The notes: generated by a model from the sequence alone, not told the origin. Numbered from the stretch's first letter, positions 18,810 through 29,391 are shown. The stretch: DNA of 64,000 bases from Flavobacterium sp. KACC 22763 (GCF_028736155.1 NZ_CP117879.1:3596001-3660000); one strand, 5' to 3'. Numbers and translations are program-made.

Positions 18810-18926
18810 ATACTTTTAATGATTTAGCCTACATTACAGCCATTAAATTCAAGACCTAATGCTATTTGAAATTTATTACGAAACCTCCTTCTTTTGTGGG
18901 CTCAAACAAAAGCAGCAACTTATTGT

Positions 18927-19292
18927 TTAATACTGATTTGTAGCTAATAAAACTAATGTGCAAGCCACTTCTACCTCAATACCATTCGACTCTAATAATT
19001 GATATAATTGTGGATTCTCTGTCCCTGGATTAAAAACTACTCGTTTAGGATGCGATTCAACGATATAATTATAGTAATCTCTTTGACGAACAGGATTTAA
19101 ATACAAAGTAATAGTGTCTATATTTTTAACTGGCATTGCCTTAGTCTGAATTTTTACTCCAGCTACTTCGCCTGTTTTTTGTCCAATTGCTAACACTGAA
19201 TGCCCTTTTCCTACCAACATATTTATAGCTCTATATGAATAACGTTCAGGATTTGTTGATGCTCCTATAACTAATGTTTTTTTACTTTTCAT
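18927..19292 (-). CDS. CoA-binding domain protein (YccU-like)
   Basis: This 121-residue protein is a single Rossmann-type CoA_binding_2 domain. It starts KTLVIGASTNPERYSYRAINML, has the conserved NPxR-like segment TLYLNPVRQRDY, and ends with VEVACTLVLLATNQY. Proteins of this type bind CoA in vitro; the physiological role is unclear. TACTTTTG at 19310-19317 lies 17 bp upstream and may be its -7 box. It is followed by a 130-bp gap before recR and may be transcribed alone. Confidence 0.85.
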   Translation of the reverse strand: MKSKKTLVIGASTNPERYSYRAINMLVGKGHSVLAIGQKTGEVAGVKIQTKAMPVKNIDTITLYLNPVRQRDYYNYIVESHPKRVVFNPGTENPQLYQLLESNGIEVEVACTLVLLATNQY

Positions 19293-19309
19293 AGTTTTTA
19301 TTTAGACTG

Positions 19310-19317
19310 CAAAAGTA
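19310..19317 (-). promoter_or_regulatory. -7 box upstream of the CoA-binding protein gene
   Basis: TACTTTTG on the minus strand fits TAnnTTTG and is 17 nt upstream of the ATG. A matching -33 box is not obvious. Confidence 0.4.
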
Positions 19318-19444
19318 ATCAAAAAGAACGATTTAACTTTATGTCTTTGATACAGAATCGGCAACAATAAAAAACATTATTATAACATAATTTCACACAA
19401 AAGCATTAAAAAATAACTACATTTACTTCACTAACCAATATTGT

Positions 19445-20071
19445 ATGGAATTATTTATTTACTTATTTGCTGCCTTATTCTCGGTATTAAATCCAATCGG
19501 TACAGTACCCATTTTTGTTGGCCTAACCCAACACGATTCCCAAAAAGAAAGATCTCGAATTTCTCTTTGGACTGCTATTAATGTTTTCATCATATTATTG
19601 GTATCTTATTTCATTGGTCAATATGTTTTAACTTTTTTCGGCATCAGTATAGACGCTTTAAGAATTGCGGGCGGAATCGTAATTGTAAATTCTGGATTTT
19701 CTTTACTCTCAGGTAAATTCAACAAGAAACGAGGAATTAATAAAAAGATTGAAAATGAAGCACAACACAGGAATGACATTGCCCTTACGCCATTGGCAAT
19801 ACCAATGCTTGCGGGCCCAGGATCTATGTCTCTTTTAATTGCTTTTTATCAAGAACATCATGAAATAAACGAAATCATAATTTCGTCGCTAGCTATTTTG
19901 GCTATTGCTGTCGCCATTTTTGCCATTTTAAAAAGTGCTCATTATCTAGCTAGAATTTTGGGAGCTTCAGGAATTGTTGCTATTTCAAGAATTGTTGGCT
20001 TTATCGTTATTTCAATAGGCATTCAATATATTGTAAGTGCTATCATTAATATTGTTAAAGGAAATTTCTAA
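19445..20071 (+). CDS. MarC-family integral membrane protein
   Basis: This 208-residue protein has six predicted membrane helices. It carries the MarC/UPF0056 signatures LFAALFSVLNPIGTVPIF near the N-terminus and TPLAIPMLAGPGSMS near residue 120. The family has been called a multiple antibiotic resistance protein, but its transport role is unresolved. It is transcribed away from the CoA-binding gene and ends at a bidirectional terminator shared with the convergent hydrolase gene. Confidence 0.9.
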   Translation: MELFIYLFAALFSVLNPIGTVPIFVGLTQHDSQKERSRISLWTAINVFIILLVSYFIGQYVLTFFGISIDALRIAGGIVIVNSGFSLLSGKFNKKRGINKKIENEAQHRNDIALTPLAIPMLAGPGSMSLLIAFYQEHHEINEIIISSLAILAIAVAIFAILKSAHYLARILGASGIVAISRIVGFIVISIGIQYIVSAIINIVKGNF

Positions 20072-20090
20072 TCAATATTACTTACTGCAT

Positions 20091-20140
20091 AAAAAGAGAA
20101 GGGATGAAATTATTAATATAATTTCATCCCTTCTCTTTTT
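20091..20140. terminator. Bidirectional terminator between marC and the CtlX-like gene
   Basis: A perfect 20-bp inverted repeat (20091-20110 and 20121-20140) with a 10-nt loop starts in AAAAA and ends in TTTTT. It serves the two convergent genes from either side. Confidence 0.92.
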
Positions 20141-20154
20141 ATCAATTTAGTTTT

Positions 20155-21090
20155 TTAAGCTCTTGGCAAAAAAACTTCAGCCATCATACATCTGGCACTT
20201 CCTCCACCACATGCCTCGATGGTATCTAAACTTGAACTTAAAATTTCGGTGTGATTTTCTAATTGCGAAATTTGCTTTGGAGTTAAGCTTTGATGTGCCG
20301 ACGCACTCATTACAATGTATCTCTTATCATCTTTCCCTCTAACTTCCAGCATATTTCCTGCAAAATTATTCACCTGATCTTCAGTTATTAAAATGACTTC
20401 TTTTTGATCTTGTTTAAGATTATCCAAAACCATTTTACGCTCTTTCTTATCATCAATAGAATCTGCGCAAATAACAGCAAAAGTTTCACCTAAGCACATC
20501 ATAACATTTGTATGATAAATTAACTTGCGTTCTCCATCAACAGTTTGAAAAGCCTCAAAAATCACAGGAGCATAATCAAAATCTTCACAAAATTCGATAA
20601 ACAACTCTTCATCTGCTCTTGGAGATAATGCACAATATGCCTTTCCGTTGGCTCTGTCTAAAAGCAAACTTCCTGTTCCTTCTAAGAAAATACCGTCTTC
20701 TTCCGCAGAAGTATAATCCATGATATTTGCAATTTCGAATCCTTTTTCTTCCAAAGTATCCAAAATATCTTCACGACGTTCTTGACGACGATTTTCAGCA
20801 AACATTGGATAAAGTGCCACATCTCCATTTTCATGAAATGAAACCCAATTGTTTGGAAAAATACTATCTGGAGTATCAGTATTTAAATTATCATCAACAA
20901 CAGTTACATCAACACCAACCGCTCTTAGCTTTTCTACAAAAGCATCAAATTCTTGTTGCGCTTTAGCATTAACAGTACTTGGTAAAAGTCCGTCTAACAC
21001 TTTTTGATAATAATTATTAACAGCCGTCTGCTCATTCATTCTGAAAGCAACTGGACGAATCATCACGATAGCATTAGTAGTTTGTTTCAT
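20155..21090 (-). CDS. Citrulline/arginine hydrolase of the CtlX type (GME fold)
   Basis: This 311-residue guanidino-group enzyme has catalytic Cys301 in GGGSARCMMAE close to the C-terminus, a conserved acidic FLEGTGSLL segment and an active-site histidine in IYHTNVMMCLG. The N-terminal VMIRPVAFRMNEQT is characteristic of the CtlX group. CtlX-type proteins hydrolyse citrulline or related ureido/guanidino compounds. It lies downstream of another GME-fold enzyme, separated by a hairpin repeat. Substrate is inferred from family only. Confidence 0.83.
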   Translation of the reverse strand: MKQTTNAIVMIRPVAFRMNEQTAVNNYYQKVLDGLLPSTVNAKAQQEFDAFVEKLRAVGVDVTVVDDNLNTDTPDSIFPNNWVSFHENGDVALYPMFAENRRQERREDILDTLEEKGFEIANIMDYTSAEEDGIFLEGTGSLLLDRANGKAYCALSPRADEELFIEFCEDFDYAPVIFEAFQTVDGERKLIYHTNVMMCLGETFAVICADSIDDKKERKMVLDNLKQDQKEVILITEDQVNNFAGNMLEVRGKDDKRYIVMSASAHQSLTPKQISQLENHTEILSSSLDTIEACGGGSARCMMAEVFLPRA

Positions 21091-21115
21091 TTTTTATATA
21101 TTTTTTTAGTTTCAA

Positions 21116-21170
21116 GCTTCAAGTTTCAGGTTTCACGTCTTATAAAAACTTGAAACCTGGAACTTGAAAC
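21116..21170. repeat. 22-bp imperfect inverted repeat (hairpin element)
   Basis: GCTTCAAGTTTCAGGTTTCA-type left arm (21116-21137) and right arm (21149-21170) pair along 22 bp with three mismatches around an 11-nt loop. A partial extra copy (GTTTCAAG) precedes the left arm. The T-run lies on the wrong side for a minus-strand terminator, so this looks like a dispersed intergenic repeat of the REP/hairpin kind. Confidence 0.7.
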
Positions 21171-21186
21171 AAAAAAAAAAACTCTT

Positions 21187-22101
21187 TTAGTCTCTAATTA
21201 ACGGAAGCGTTGAACATCTCAACAAACCTTCTTGTTTTGAAATTTCAGCGTACGGAATTTCTTCAACCGTAAAACCATTTTCACGAAGCCAGTTATTCAA
21301 TCTCGTAAAATTCTTTTCAGAAACTACCACATTTTCATCAATTGAAAACACATTCGAGAACATATTATACATCTCATTTCTTTCGATATGAAATAAGTTT
21401 TCTTTTCCAAAAAGTTTTACCAAATAACGATAATCTGCTTCTTCGCGAAAACCTCTTTTATAGATAATTCCTTTATCTTTTCCAACAGGCTGAAAACAAC
21501 AATCTAAATGCAGTGCATTATCTCTTGCTTCCAACTTAGATTTTACCAAATCAAACTCTTTCACAATTTTATTTGGAAACAATGATTTTATATAATTTAC
21601 ACCATGCATGTTTGTTCTTGCCGTAATGTAATCTTTATAATCGCTTCCTTTATAAGTCCCAATAAAAATATGGTCGTTCCAAAGCATAACATCTCCTCCT
21701 TCTATATGAACTTCTTCTGGAGGTCGAACCACTTTTACAGGATCAATCTGATCAATCACATATTGAATAGCATCTAATTCTCTTTCTCTATCCGGCAGAA
21801 TATTAGATTTCACAAAAACATCGTCAATTACAAATCCAATATCACGAGCAAAAATCTGATTGTAATTTTCAATCATTTCCGGACGATAAACAGTTACATC
21901 ATATTTCTGAAAAACAGCATTAAAAGCTTCCATTTCAGCAACCATATCTTTTTCTACAGGATAAGTCCCTGCTTTAATATGTTCCAATGATTTAGGGTCA
22001 TAAGCCTCATCTATAGTTGGAGTTGGACCATTATGAACAGCAGAACCCAAAACTACAGCCCGAAGCCGAGACGTTTCGTTCTTTACATTTAATTGCAACA
22101 T
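21187..22101 (-). CDS. Arginine deiminase/amidinotransferase-family enzyme
   Basis: This 304-residue GME-fold protein has the acidic motif IEGGDVMLW, an active-site histidine in NALHLDCCFQPVG and a C-terminal nucleophile Cys296 in LLRCSTLPL. Members hydrolyse or transfer the guanidino group of arginine, methylarginines or similar compounds. The length fits dimethylarginine-hydrolase or amidinotransferase-like proteins rather than full bacterial ArcA (about 400 aa). It precedes the CtlX-like gene by 96 bp. Exact substrate unknown. Confidence 0.82.
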   Translation of the reverse strand: MLQLNVKNETSRLRAVVLGSAVHNGPTPTIDEAYDPKSLEHIKAGTYPVEKDMVAEMEAFNAVFQKYDVTVYRPEMIENYNQIFARDIGFVIDDVFVKSNILPDRERELDAIQYVIDQIDPVKVVRPPEEVHIEGGDVMLWNDHIFIGTYKGSDYKDYITARTNMHGVNYIKSLFPNKIVKEFDLVKSKLEARDNALHLDCCFQPVGKDKGIIYKRGFREEADYRYLVKLFGKENLFHIERNEMYNMFSNVFSIDENVVVSEKNFTRLNNWLRENGFTVEEIPYAEISKQEGLLRCSTLPLIRD

Positions 22102-22126
22102 AACTTTATTATATTTTGAGCAAAGA

Positions 22127-22157
22127 TAAAAAAAGCTTCACATGTAAGTGAAGCTTT
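22127..22157 (-). terminator. gltA terminator
   Basis: AAAGCTTCAC/GTGAAGCTTT (22132-22141 and 22148-22157) forms a perfect 10-bp stem with a 6-nt loop. In the minus sense it is followed by a T-run just past the gltA stop. Confidence 0.88.
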
Positions 22158-22164
22158 CGTTTTT

Positions 22165-23442
22165 TTATTTATTAGACTTAAACTCTCGTAAAGGATGTCC
22201 TGTATAAATTTGTCTTGGTCTTCCAATTGGCTCTTTATTTTCACGCATTTCTTTCCATTGCGCAATCCAACCTGGTAATCTTCCAATTGCAAACATTACA
22301 GTAAACATATCAGTTGGAATTCCTAAAGCTCTGTAGATAATTCCAGAGTAGAAATCAACGTTTGGATATAAGTTTCTTGATTTGAAGTATTCATCTTCAA
22401 GAGCTGCTTTTTCTAATTTTCTTGCAATCTCTAAAATCGGATCTTCAACACCTAAAGTTTCTAATACTTCTGTTGCTGCTTTTTTGATGATTTTAGCTCT
22501 TGGATCAAAGTTTTTGTAAACTCTATGTCCGAATCCCATTAAACGGAAAGGGTCATTTTTATCTTTCGCTTTCGCTAAAAATTTATCAGTATCTCCACCG
22601 TCTTTATTAATTTCTTCTAACATTTCAAGTACCGCTTGGTTTGCACCTCCATGAAGTGGCCCCCATAAAGCAGAAACCCCTGCAGAAACTGAAGCAAATA
22701 AACCAGCATGAGAAGAACCTACCATTCTTACTGTAGAAGTAGAACAGTTTTGCTCATGATCTGCATGAAGAATGAATAATTTATCTAAAGCGTTTACAAT
22801 TACAGGATTTGCGGCGTAAGGTCCTGTAGGCAATTTAAACATTAATTGCATAAAGCTTTCTACGTAACCTTTTGTGTTATCATAGTAATTTAAAGGATAA
22901 CCCATAGATTTTCTGTAAGTCCATGTAGCAATCACTAAAAATTTTGCCATTGTTTTACAAATAGCTTCGTACATTTCTTTTTCATTATCAACATTAACTG
23001 CTTTTGGATTAAAAGCAGTTAAAGCGCTTGTTAAAGCAGATAACACTCCCATTGGGTGAGCTGTTTTAGGGAAACCGTCAATGATATTTTTCATTTCTTC
23101 GTTTACCAAAGAATGTTTTTTAATACCATTTTCAAAATCTTCTAATTGTTTAGCCGTAGGTAATTCACCAAAAATCAAAAGATATGAAACCTCTAAGAAA
23201 CTAGCTTTTTCAGCAAGATCTTCGATTGAATATCCTCTGTAACGTAAAATTCCTTCTTCTCCATCTAGGAAAGTAATTTCACTTGTACAAGATCCTGAAT
23301 TCTTATACCCTGGATCAAGAGTAATATAACCTGTTAAATCACGTAATTTGTTGATATCGATAGCTGATTCGTTTTCACTCCCTGTGATTACTGGAAGTTC
23401 AATCTTTTTACCATCTATTTCTAATGTAGCTATTTTTGACAT
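22165..23442 (-). CDS. gltA: Citrate synthase
   Basis: This is a 425-residue type II-like citrate synthase. The frame is open further upstream, but the ATG at 23440-23442 gives the usual MSKIATLEIDGKK start. Active-site histidines lie in GSSHAGLFAS and GFGHRVYKNFDPR, and the aspartate in NVDFYSG near residue 360. It condenses acetyl-CoA and oxaloacetate in the TCA cycle. It has its own terminator, and a TAGATTTG -7 box lies at 23479-23486. Confidence 0.96.
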   Translation of the reverse strand: MSKIATLEIDGKKIELPVITGSENESAIDINKLRDLTGYITLDPGYKNSGSCTSEITFLDGEEGILRYRGYSIEDLAEKASFLEVSYLLIFGELPTAKQLEDFENGIKKHSLVNEEMKNIIDGFPKTAHPMGVLSALTSALTAFNPKAVNVDNEKEMYEAICKTMAKFLVIATWTYRKSMGYPLNYYDNTKGYVESFMQLMFKLPTGPYAANPVIVNALDKLFILHADHEQNCSTSTVRMVGSSHAGLFASVSAGVSALWGPLHGGANQAVLEMLEEINKDGGDTDKFLAKAKDKNDPFRLMGFGHRVYKNFDPRAKIIKKAATEVLETLGVEDPILEIARKLEKAALEDEYFKSRNLYPNVDFYSGIIYRALGIPTDMFTVMFAIGRLPGWIAQWKEMRENKEPIGRPRQIYTGHPLREFKSNK

Positions 23443-23478
23443 AATATACTGGAAATAATTCTTTAAATAATAATTTAT

Positions 23479-23486
23479 CAAATCTA
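23479..23486 (-). promoter_or_regulatory. Probable -7 box of gltA
   Basis: TAGATTTG on the minus strand fits TAnnTTTG and lies 36 nt upstream of the gltA ATG, after the eno terminator. The -33 region is a T-run rather than TTG. Confidence 0.45.
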
Positions 23487-23540
23487 ATGAATTTAAGACT
23501 AATTAAAAAAAGAATACTGCTATGAATTTGTTAAAAGTCC

Positions 23541-23573
23541 AAAAAAAAACCATCCGCTGTGGCGGATGGTTTT
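23541..23573 (-). terminator. eno terminator
   Basis: A perfect 12-bp stem AAAACCATCCGC/GCGGATGGTTTT (23546-23557 and 23562-23573) with a 4-nt loop is followed in the minus sense by a T-run. Confidence 0.93.
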
Positions 23574-23595
23574 TCCCAATATATAATTTATTCAA

Positions 23596-24900
<1,305 letters not shown>

Positions 24901-24999
24901 TTATTAATAAATTATATTTTTTTTTCGAAATTATAAAAATATTTAATACTATAAGCGAGCTTTAGTCATTAAACCCGTTTATTTATTAACTACATCGTT

Positions 25000-26109
25000 T
25001 TAGACTTTGCTACTTTTAATATTCTCCACAAATTGGTCAAACAAATATGACGAATCGTGTGGTCCTGGACTAGCCTCTGGGTGATATTGCACTGAAAAGC
25101 AATTTTTGTTTTTCATTCGCATTCCAGCAACAGTGCCATCATTTAAATGTAAGTGAGTAATTTCTAACTCTGGATGATTTTCTAATTGTTCTTTTCTAAC
25201 AGCAAACCCGTGATTTTGAGAAGTTATTTCACCTTTGCCTGTAATGATGTTTTTAACTGGATGATTAATTCCTCGGTGGCCATTAAACATTTTATAAGTT
25301 TCAATACCATTTGCAAGACCAATCACTTGGTGCCCTAAACAGATTCCAAATAAAGGTTTATTATCGGCTAAAATTTCTTTTGCCACCTGAATTGCTCCAA
25401 ACAACGGATCTGGATCCCCAGGTCCATTTGACAAGAAATACCCATCTGGATTAAACTCAGACATATCCTTGTAAGTTGAGTCGAAAGGATACACTTTAAT
25501 ATAACAATCTCTTTTAGCAAGATTTCTTAAAATATTCTTTTTAATCCCAAGATCTAAAGCCGAGATTTTGTAGGTAGCATTTTCATCCCCAAAGAAATAT
25601 GGCTCTTTAGTTGAAACTTTAGAAGCTAACTCTAAACCTTCCATATTTGGCACATTAGCCAATTCCTTCTTTAAATCCTCGATTGAAGTCCCATCTGTAC
25701 AAATAACAGCATTCATTGCACCATTGTCACGGATATAACTTACAAGTGCACGCGTGTCAACATCAGAAATACAGATCAAATTTTGTTTAGTGAAATAATC
25801 TTCTAAACTTCCAGAAGCATTTTCTCTAGAATAATTAAAACTAAAGTTTTTACAAACTAAACCGGCAATTTTAATACTATCAGATTCTACTTCTGAATCA
25901 TTAACACCATAGTTTCCGATATGTGTATTTGTAGCAACCATAATTTGTCCGAAATAAGAAGGATCAGTAAAAATTTCCTGATATCCCGTCATTCCCGTAT
26001 TAAAACAAACTTCACCGAAAGTTTTACCGCTAATCCCGATAGATTTTCCGTGAAAGATTGTTCCATCACTAAGTAATAAAATGGCGCTTTGTCGTGTTGT
26101 GTATTTCAT
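25000..26109 (-). CDS. carA: Carbamoyl-phosphate synthase small subunit
   Basis: This 369-residue glutaminase subunit has an N-terminal CPSase domain (GKTFGEVCFNTGMTGYQEIFTD split across residues 29-50) and a class I GATase domain. The GATase nucleophile is in GICLGHQV and the HPE dyad in YHPEASPGPHDS. It supplies ammonia for carbamoyl phosphate in arginine and pyrimidine synthesis. carB is not in the window, so the subunits are encoded apart. A promoter lies at 26184-26214. Confidence 0.96.
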   Translation of the reverse strand: MKYTTRQSAILLLSDGTIFHGKSIGISGKTFGEVCFNTGMTGYQEIFTDPSYFGQIMVATNTHIGNYGVNDSEVESDSIKIAGLVCKNFSFNYSRENASGSLEDYFTKQNLICISDVDTRALVSYIRDNGAMNAVICTDGTSIEDLKKELANVPNMEGLELASKVSTKEPYFFGDENATYKISALDLGIKKNILRNLAKRDCYIKVYPFDSTYKDMSEFNPDGYFLSNGPGDPDPLFGAIQVAKEILADNKPLFGICLGHQVIGLANGIETYKMFNGHRGINHPVKNIITGKGEITSQNHGFAVRKEQLENHPELEITHLHLNDGTVAGMRMKNKNCFSVQYHPEASPGPHDSSYLFDQFVENIKSSKV

Positions 26110-26183
26110 TATTTAATTTGTATTGTTTTTTTTAATCAAGTTATAAAACCAAAATAACGGTTTTAAGTGTAATTAGAATTTTG

Positions 26184-26214
26184 CAAATTTACTTCTTTAA
26201 AATAGCCCTTCCAA
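26184..26214 (-). promoter_or_regulatory. carA promoter
   Basis: TTG (26214-26212), 20 nt, TAAATTTG (26191-26184) on the minus strand fits the Bacteroidota consensus. Transcription from near 26178 would leave a leader of about 70 nt. Confidence 0.65.
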
Positions 26215-26292
26215 GATTTTTTAAAACTTTCATTCGTAAAAATAAAACCTATCATTTTAAATAAGTTACATTTCTCTTGTTTCAAAAAAATC

Positions 26293-26329
26293 AAAAAAAA
26301 AGGATAAACTAAAAATTAGTTTATCCTTT
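26293..26329 (-). terminator. Terminator at the end of the ribosomal alpha operon
   Basis: A perfect 14-bp stem AAAGGATAAACTAA/TTAGTTTATCCTTT (26299-26312 and 26316-26329) with a 3-nt loop is followed in the minus sense by eight T. It lies 27 bp past the rplQ stop. Confidence 0.92.
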
Positions 26330-26356
26330 AATATTATAGAATGATTACTCTCATAA

Positions 26357-26848
26357 TTATTCAGAAGCTTCAGTAGTCGTTTCTGATTCAGCAGCAGGGG
26401 CCTCAGGAGCAGCAGTTTCAGCTTTTTTAGCTTTACCACCACGACGGCTTTTCGCTTTTTTAACTTCTTTTTTACCTCCGTTGTAAAGTTCATTGAAGTC
26501 AACAAGTTCGATCATCGCCATATCAGCGTTATCTCCCAAACGATTTCCAACTTTAATGATACGAGTGTATCCACCTGGACGGTCACCTACTTTAGCAGCA
26601 ACATCTCTGAACAAATCAGTTACAGCGTATTTGTTACGTAAGTAAGCAAAAACAATACGACGATTGTGAGTCGTATCCTCTTTTGACTTTGTGATTAAAG
26701 GCTCAACAAATTGTTTAAGCGCTTTAGCTTTAGCAACAGTAGTGTTAATACGTTTGTGCTCAATAAGAGAACAAGCCATATTAGCTAACATAGCTTTTCT
26801 ATGTCCAGTCTGTCTGCTTAAGTGGTTGAATTTTTTTCCGTGTCTCAT
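26357..26848 (-). CDS. rplQ: 50S ribosomal protein L17
   Basis: This is a 163-residue L17. The conserved core covers residues 1-115 ([20 protein letters not shown] at the start, [10 protein letters not shown] in the middle). A low-complexity tail rich in Lys/Ala, then Glu/Ala/Thr, follows; the tail is longer than in E. coli (127 aa) and typical of Bacteroidota. It is the last gene of the ribosomal cluster. Confidence 0.96.
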   Translation of the reverse strand: MRHGKKFNHLSRQTGHRKAMLANMACSLIEHKRINTTVAKAKALKQFVEPLITKSKEDTTHNRRIVFAYLRNKYAVTDLFRDVAAKVGDRPGGYTRIIKVGNRLGDNADMAMIELVDFNELYNGGKKEVKKAKSRRGGKAKKAETAAPEAPAAESETTTEASE

Positions 26849-26910
26849 GACGTGTTTTTTTTATCTTCATCTTGCTACAATCCACTATGGAGAGCAAAAT
26901 ATGAAGTAAA

Positions 26911-27903
26911 TTATTCTTTATCTAATTTGTATTTAGCTAAATCCATTCCGAAAGTTAAATTCTTCACTGCAACAAGTTCATCAAGTTCAGTTAAAGATTT
27001 TTTACCAAAATTACGGAATTTCATTAGGTCATTTTTATTGAACGATACTAAATCACCAAGTGTATCAACTTCAGCCGCTTTCAAGCAATTTAATGCTCTC
27101 ACAGATAAATCCATATCAACAAGCTTAGTTTTAAGCAATTGTCTCATATGCAATGACTCTTCATCATACGATTCTGTTTGTGCAATTTCGTCAGCCTCAA
27201 GTGTAATTCTTTCGTCAGAGAATAACATGAAATGGTGAATTAAAACTTTAGCAGCTTCAGTAAGAGCATCTTTTGGATTAATAGATCCATCAGTTTTGAT
27301 TTCAAAAACTAATTTTTCGTAATCTGTTTTTTGCTCTACACGGAAATTTTCGATTGCATATTTTACATTTTTTACCGGAGTAAAAATAGAATCTGTAAAA
27401 ATTGTTCCAATTGCAGCATTCTGTTTTTTGTTCTCTTCAGCAGGAACGTATCCTCTACCTTTCTCGATTGTTAAATCGAAGTTCAATTTGATTTTAGAAT
27501 CTAAATTACAGATAACAAGGTCTGGATTCAAAACTTGAAAACCTGAGATAAATTTTTGAAAATCACCTGCTGTTAATTGATCTTTACCAGAAACAGAAAT
27601 AGTAACTGATTCATTATCGATATCTTCAATCTGACGTTTGAAACGTACTTGTTTTAGATTAAGGATAATTTCGGTAACATCCTCAACAACACCTGAAATA
27701 GTAGAAAACTCATGATCTACACCTTCGATACGAACAGATGTAATTGCATAACCTTCTAACGCTGAAAGCAAAACTCTTCTAAGTGCATTACCAACTGTCA
27801 ATCCGTAACCAGGTTCTAAAGGTCTAAACTCAAATTTACCTTCAAAATCGGTTGAATCGATCATGATAACTTTATCGGGCTTTTGAAAATTAAATATTGC
27901 CAT
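26911..27903 (-). CDS. rpoA: RNA polymerase alpha subunit
   Basis: This 330-residue protein has the N-terminal dimerisation domain ([16 protein letters not shown] near residue 38) and the C-terminal alphaCTD with its helix-hairpin-helix ([31 protein letters not shown]). It forms the dimer on which RNA polymerase assembles. Located between rpsD and rplQ as in most bacteria, 21 bp downstream of rpsD. Confidence 0.97.
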   Translation of the reverse strand: MAIFNFQKPDKVIMIDSTDFEGKFEFRPLEPGYGLTVGNALRRVLLSALEGYAITSVRIEGVDHEFSTISGVVEDVTEIILNLKQVRFKRQIEDIDNESVTISVSGKDQLTAGDFQKFISGFQVLNPDLVICNLDSKIKLNFDLTIEKGRGYVPAEENKKQNAAIGTIFTDSIFTPVKNVKYAIENFRVEQKTDYEKLVFEIKTDGSINPKDALTEAAKVLIHHFMLFSDERITLEADEIAQTESYDEESLHMRQLLKTKLVDMDLSVRALNCLKAAEVDTLGDLVSFNKNDLMKFRNFGKKSLTELDELVAVKNLTFGMDLAKYKLDKE

Positions 27904-27924
27904 AAATTTCGACTAAGTCAATTA

Positions 27925-28530
27925 TTATTTGTTGTACAACTCTACGATTAATTGTTCTTTAATGTTTTCTGGAATTTGAAGTCTCGCAGGTACAGAAACG
28001 AAAGTTCCTTCTTTAAGATCATTATTCCAAGTAATCCATTCATAAACATGACTTGAATTTGATAAAGAACGTTCGATAGCTTCTAAAGATTTAGATTTTT
28101 CACGAACTGCAACTTTATCACCAGGCTTAAGGTGGTAAGAAGGAATATTAACAACCTCTCCATTTACAGTAATGTGTCTGTGAGAAACGATTTGACGCGC
28201 ACCTCTTCTAGATGGAGCAATTCCCATTCTAAAAACAACATTATCTAATCTTGCTTCGCATAATTGTAATAAAACTTCACCAGTTACTCCTTTAGTCGCT
28301 GATGCTTTTTCGAATAAATTTCTGAATTGTTTTTCTAAAATTCCGTAAGAATATTTAGCTTTTTGCTTTTCCATTAACTGAACAGCATACTCAGATTTTT
28401 TTCCTCTTTTTTTAGCCATCCCGTGTTGTCCAGGTGGGTAATTTCTTTTTTCGAAAGATTTATCATCTCCGAAGATTGCCTCGCCAAATTTACGAGCGAT
28501 TTTGGTTTTAGGACCAGTATATCTTGCCAT
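27925..28530 (-). CDS. rpsD: 30S ribosomal protein S4 (zinc-free form)
   Basis: This is a 201-residue S4 with the S4 RNA-binding domain around residues 92-150 ([20 protein letters not shown]). The N-terminus lacks the cysteine cluster of zinc-binding S4 proteins. S4 starts 16S folding and in several bacteria represses its own operon. The 92-bp gap to rpsK is long for this cluster and holds a hairpin followed by nine U, suggesting autoregulation. Confidence 0.96.
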
Positions 28531-28533
28531 TTT

Positions 28534-28599
28534 AAAAAAAAATTTAAGGTAGAAATTATGAATTCAGGTCAAATCCTTCGATAATCTATGTTCTACCTT
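28534..28599 (-). promoter_or_regulatory. Candidate leader/attenuator hairpin before rpsD
   Basis: In the mRNA sense, AAGGUAGAA (28599-28591) pairs with UUCUACCUU (28554-28546) around a 36-nt loop. AAA and nine U (28542-28534) follow, ending 3 nt before the rpsD ATG. It resembles an attenuator or ribosomal-protein leader inside the alpha operon. Structure and S4 binding are inferred. Confidence 0.5.
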
Positions 28600-28622
28600 G
28601 TTTATACTATAAAAATAAAAAA

Positions 28623-29006
28623 TTAAACTCTACGTCTTTTTGGAGGACGACATCCGTTGTGTGGCATTGGAGTAACATCAATAATTTCAGTAACTTCAAT
28701 TCCGCCGTTATGAATAGAACGGATAGCAGACTCACGTCCGTTACCTGGTCCTTTTACATAAACTTTCACTTTTTTAAGTCCTGCCTCAAGTGCTACTTTA
28801 GCGCAATCTTCTGCTGCCATTTGAGCTGCATAAGGAGTGTTCTTTTTAGAACCTCTGAAACCCATTTTACCAGCTGAAGACCAAGAGATAACTTCACCTT
28901 TCTTATTAGTCAAAGAAATAATAATGTTATTAAAAGTGGCAGAAATATGAGCCTCACCCGTTGATTCAACGATAACTTTACGTTTTTTTGCAGTTGCTTT
29001 AGCCAT
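28623..29006 (-). CDS. rpsK: 30S ribosomal protein S11
   Basis: This 127-residue S11 has the conserved central [20 protein letters not shown] and the C-terminal [16 protein letters not shown] that contacts 16S rRNA in the platform. It lies 8 bp after rpsM. The downstream gap to rpsD is unusually long for this cluster. Confidence 0.97.
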   Translation of the reverse strand: MAKATAKKRKVIVESTGEAHISATFNNIIISLTNKKGEVISWSSAGKMGFRGSKKNTPYAAQMAAEDCAKVALEAGLKKVKVYVKGPGNGRESAIRSIHNGGIEVTEIIDVTPMPHNGCRPPKRRRV

Positions 29007-29014
29007 ATTACTTA

Positions 29015-29389
29015 TTATTTAGTTGCTTTTTTCTTGTTAGCAACAGTTTTTCTTTTACCTTTTCTTGTTCTTGAGTTGTTTTTAGTTCTTTGTCCTCTTA
29101 ATGGAAGACCAGATCTATGACGAATACCTCTGTAACATCCAATATCCATTAAACGTTTAATGTTTAAAGAAATTTCAGAACGTAATTCTCCTTCAATTTT
29201 GTAAAATGAAACAGCTTCACGAATTGCTCCGATCTCATCATCATTCCAATCTTGAACTTTTTTATCTTGGCTAACTTGAGCTTTTTCTAAAATCTCAATA
29301 GCTCTACTTTTTCCTAATCCGAAGATGTAGGTAAGTGCGATAACACCTCTTTTGTTTTTTGGGATATCTACCCCTGCTATTCTTGCCAT
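29015..29389 (-). CDS. rpsM: 30S ribosomal protein S13
   Basis: This 124-residue S13 begins [15 protein letters not shown] and contains the helix-two-turn-helix region ([15 protein letters not shown]). The basic C-terminal tail ([17 protein letters not shown]) reaches the decoding-site tRNAs. It lies 2 bp after rpmJ. Confidence 0.97.
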   Translation of the reverse strand: MARIAGVDIPKNKRGVIALTYIFGLGKSRAIEILEKAQVSQDKKVQDWNDDEIGAIREAVSFYKIEGELRSEISLNIKRLMDIGCYRGIRHRSGLPLRGQRTKNNSRTRKGKRKTVANKKKATK

Positions 29390-29391
29390 AA

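Noticed and set aside
18891..18912. Hairpin CTTTTGT/ACAAAAG followed by AAGGAGG between the CoA-binding gene and recR
   Set aside because: No T-run follows, so it is not an intrinsic terminator, and the Shine-Dalgarno-like sequence is about 80 nt from the nearest start codon.
26266..26505. 79-codon frame overlapping the end of rplQ
   Set aside because: It is Lys/Leu-rich, out of frame with L17, and runs through the terminator.
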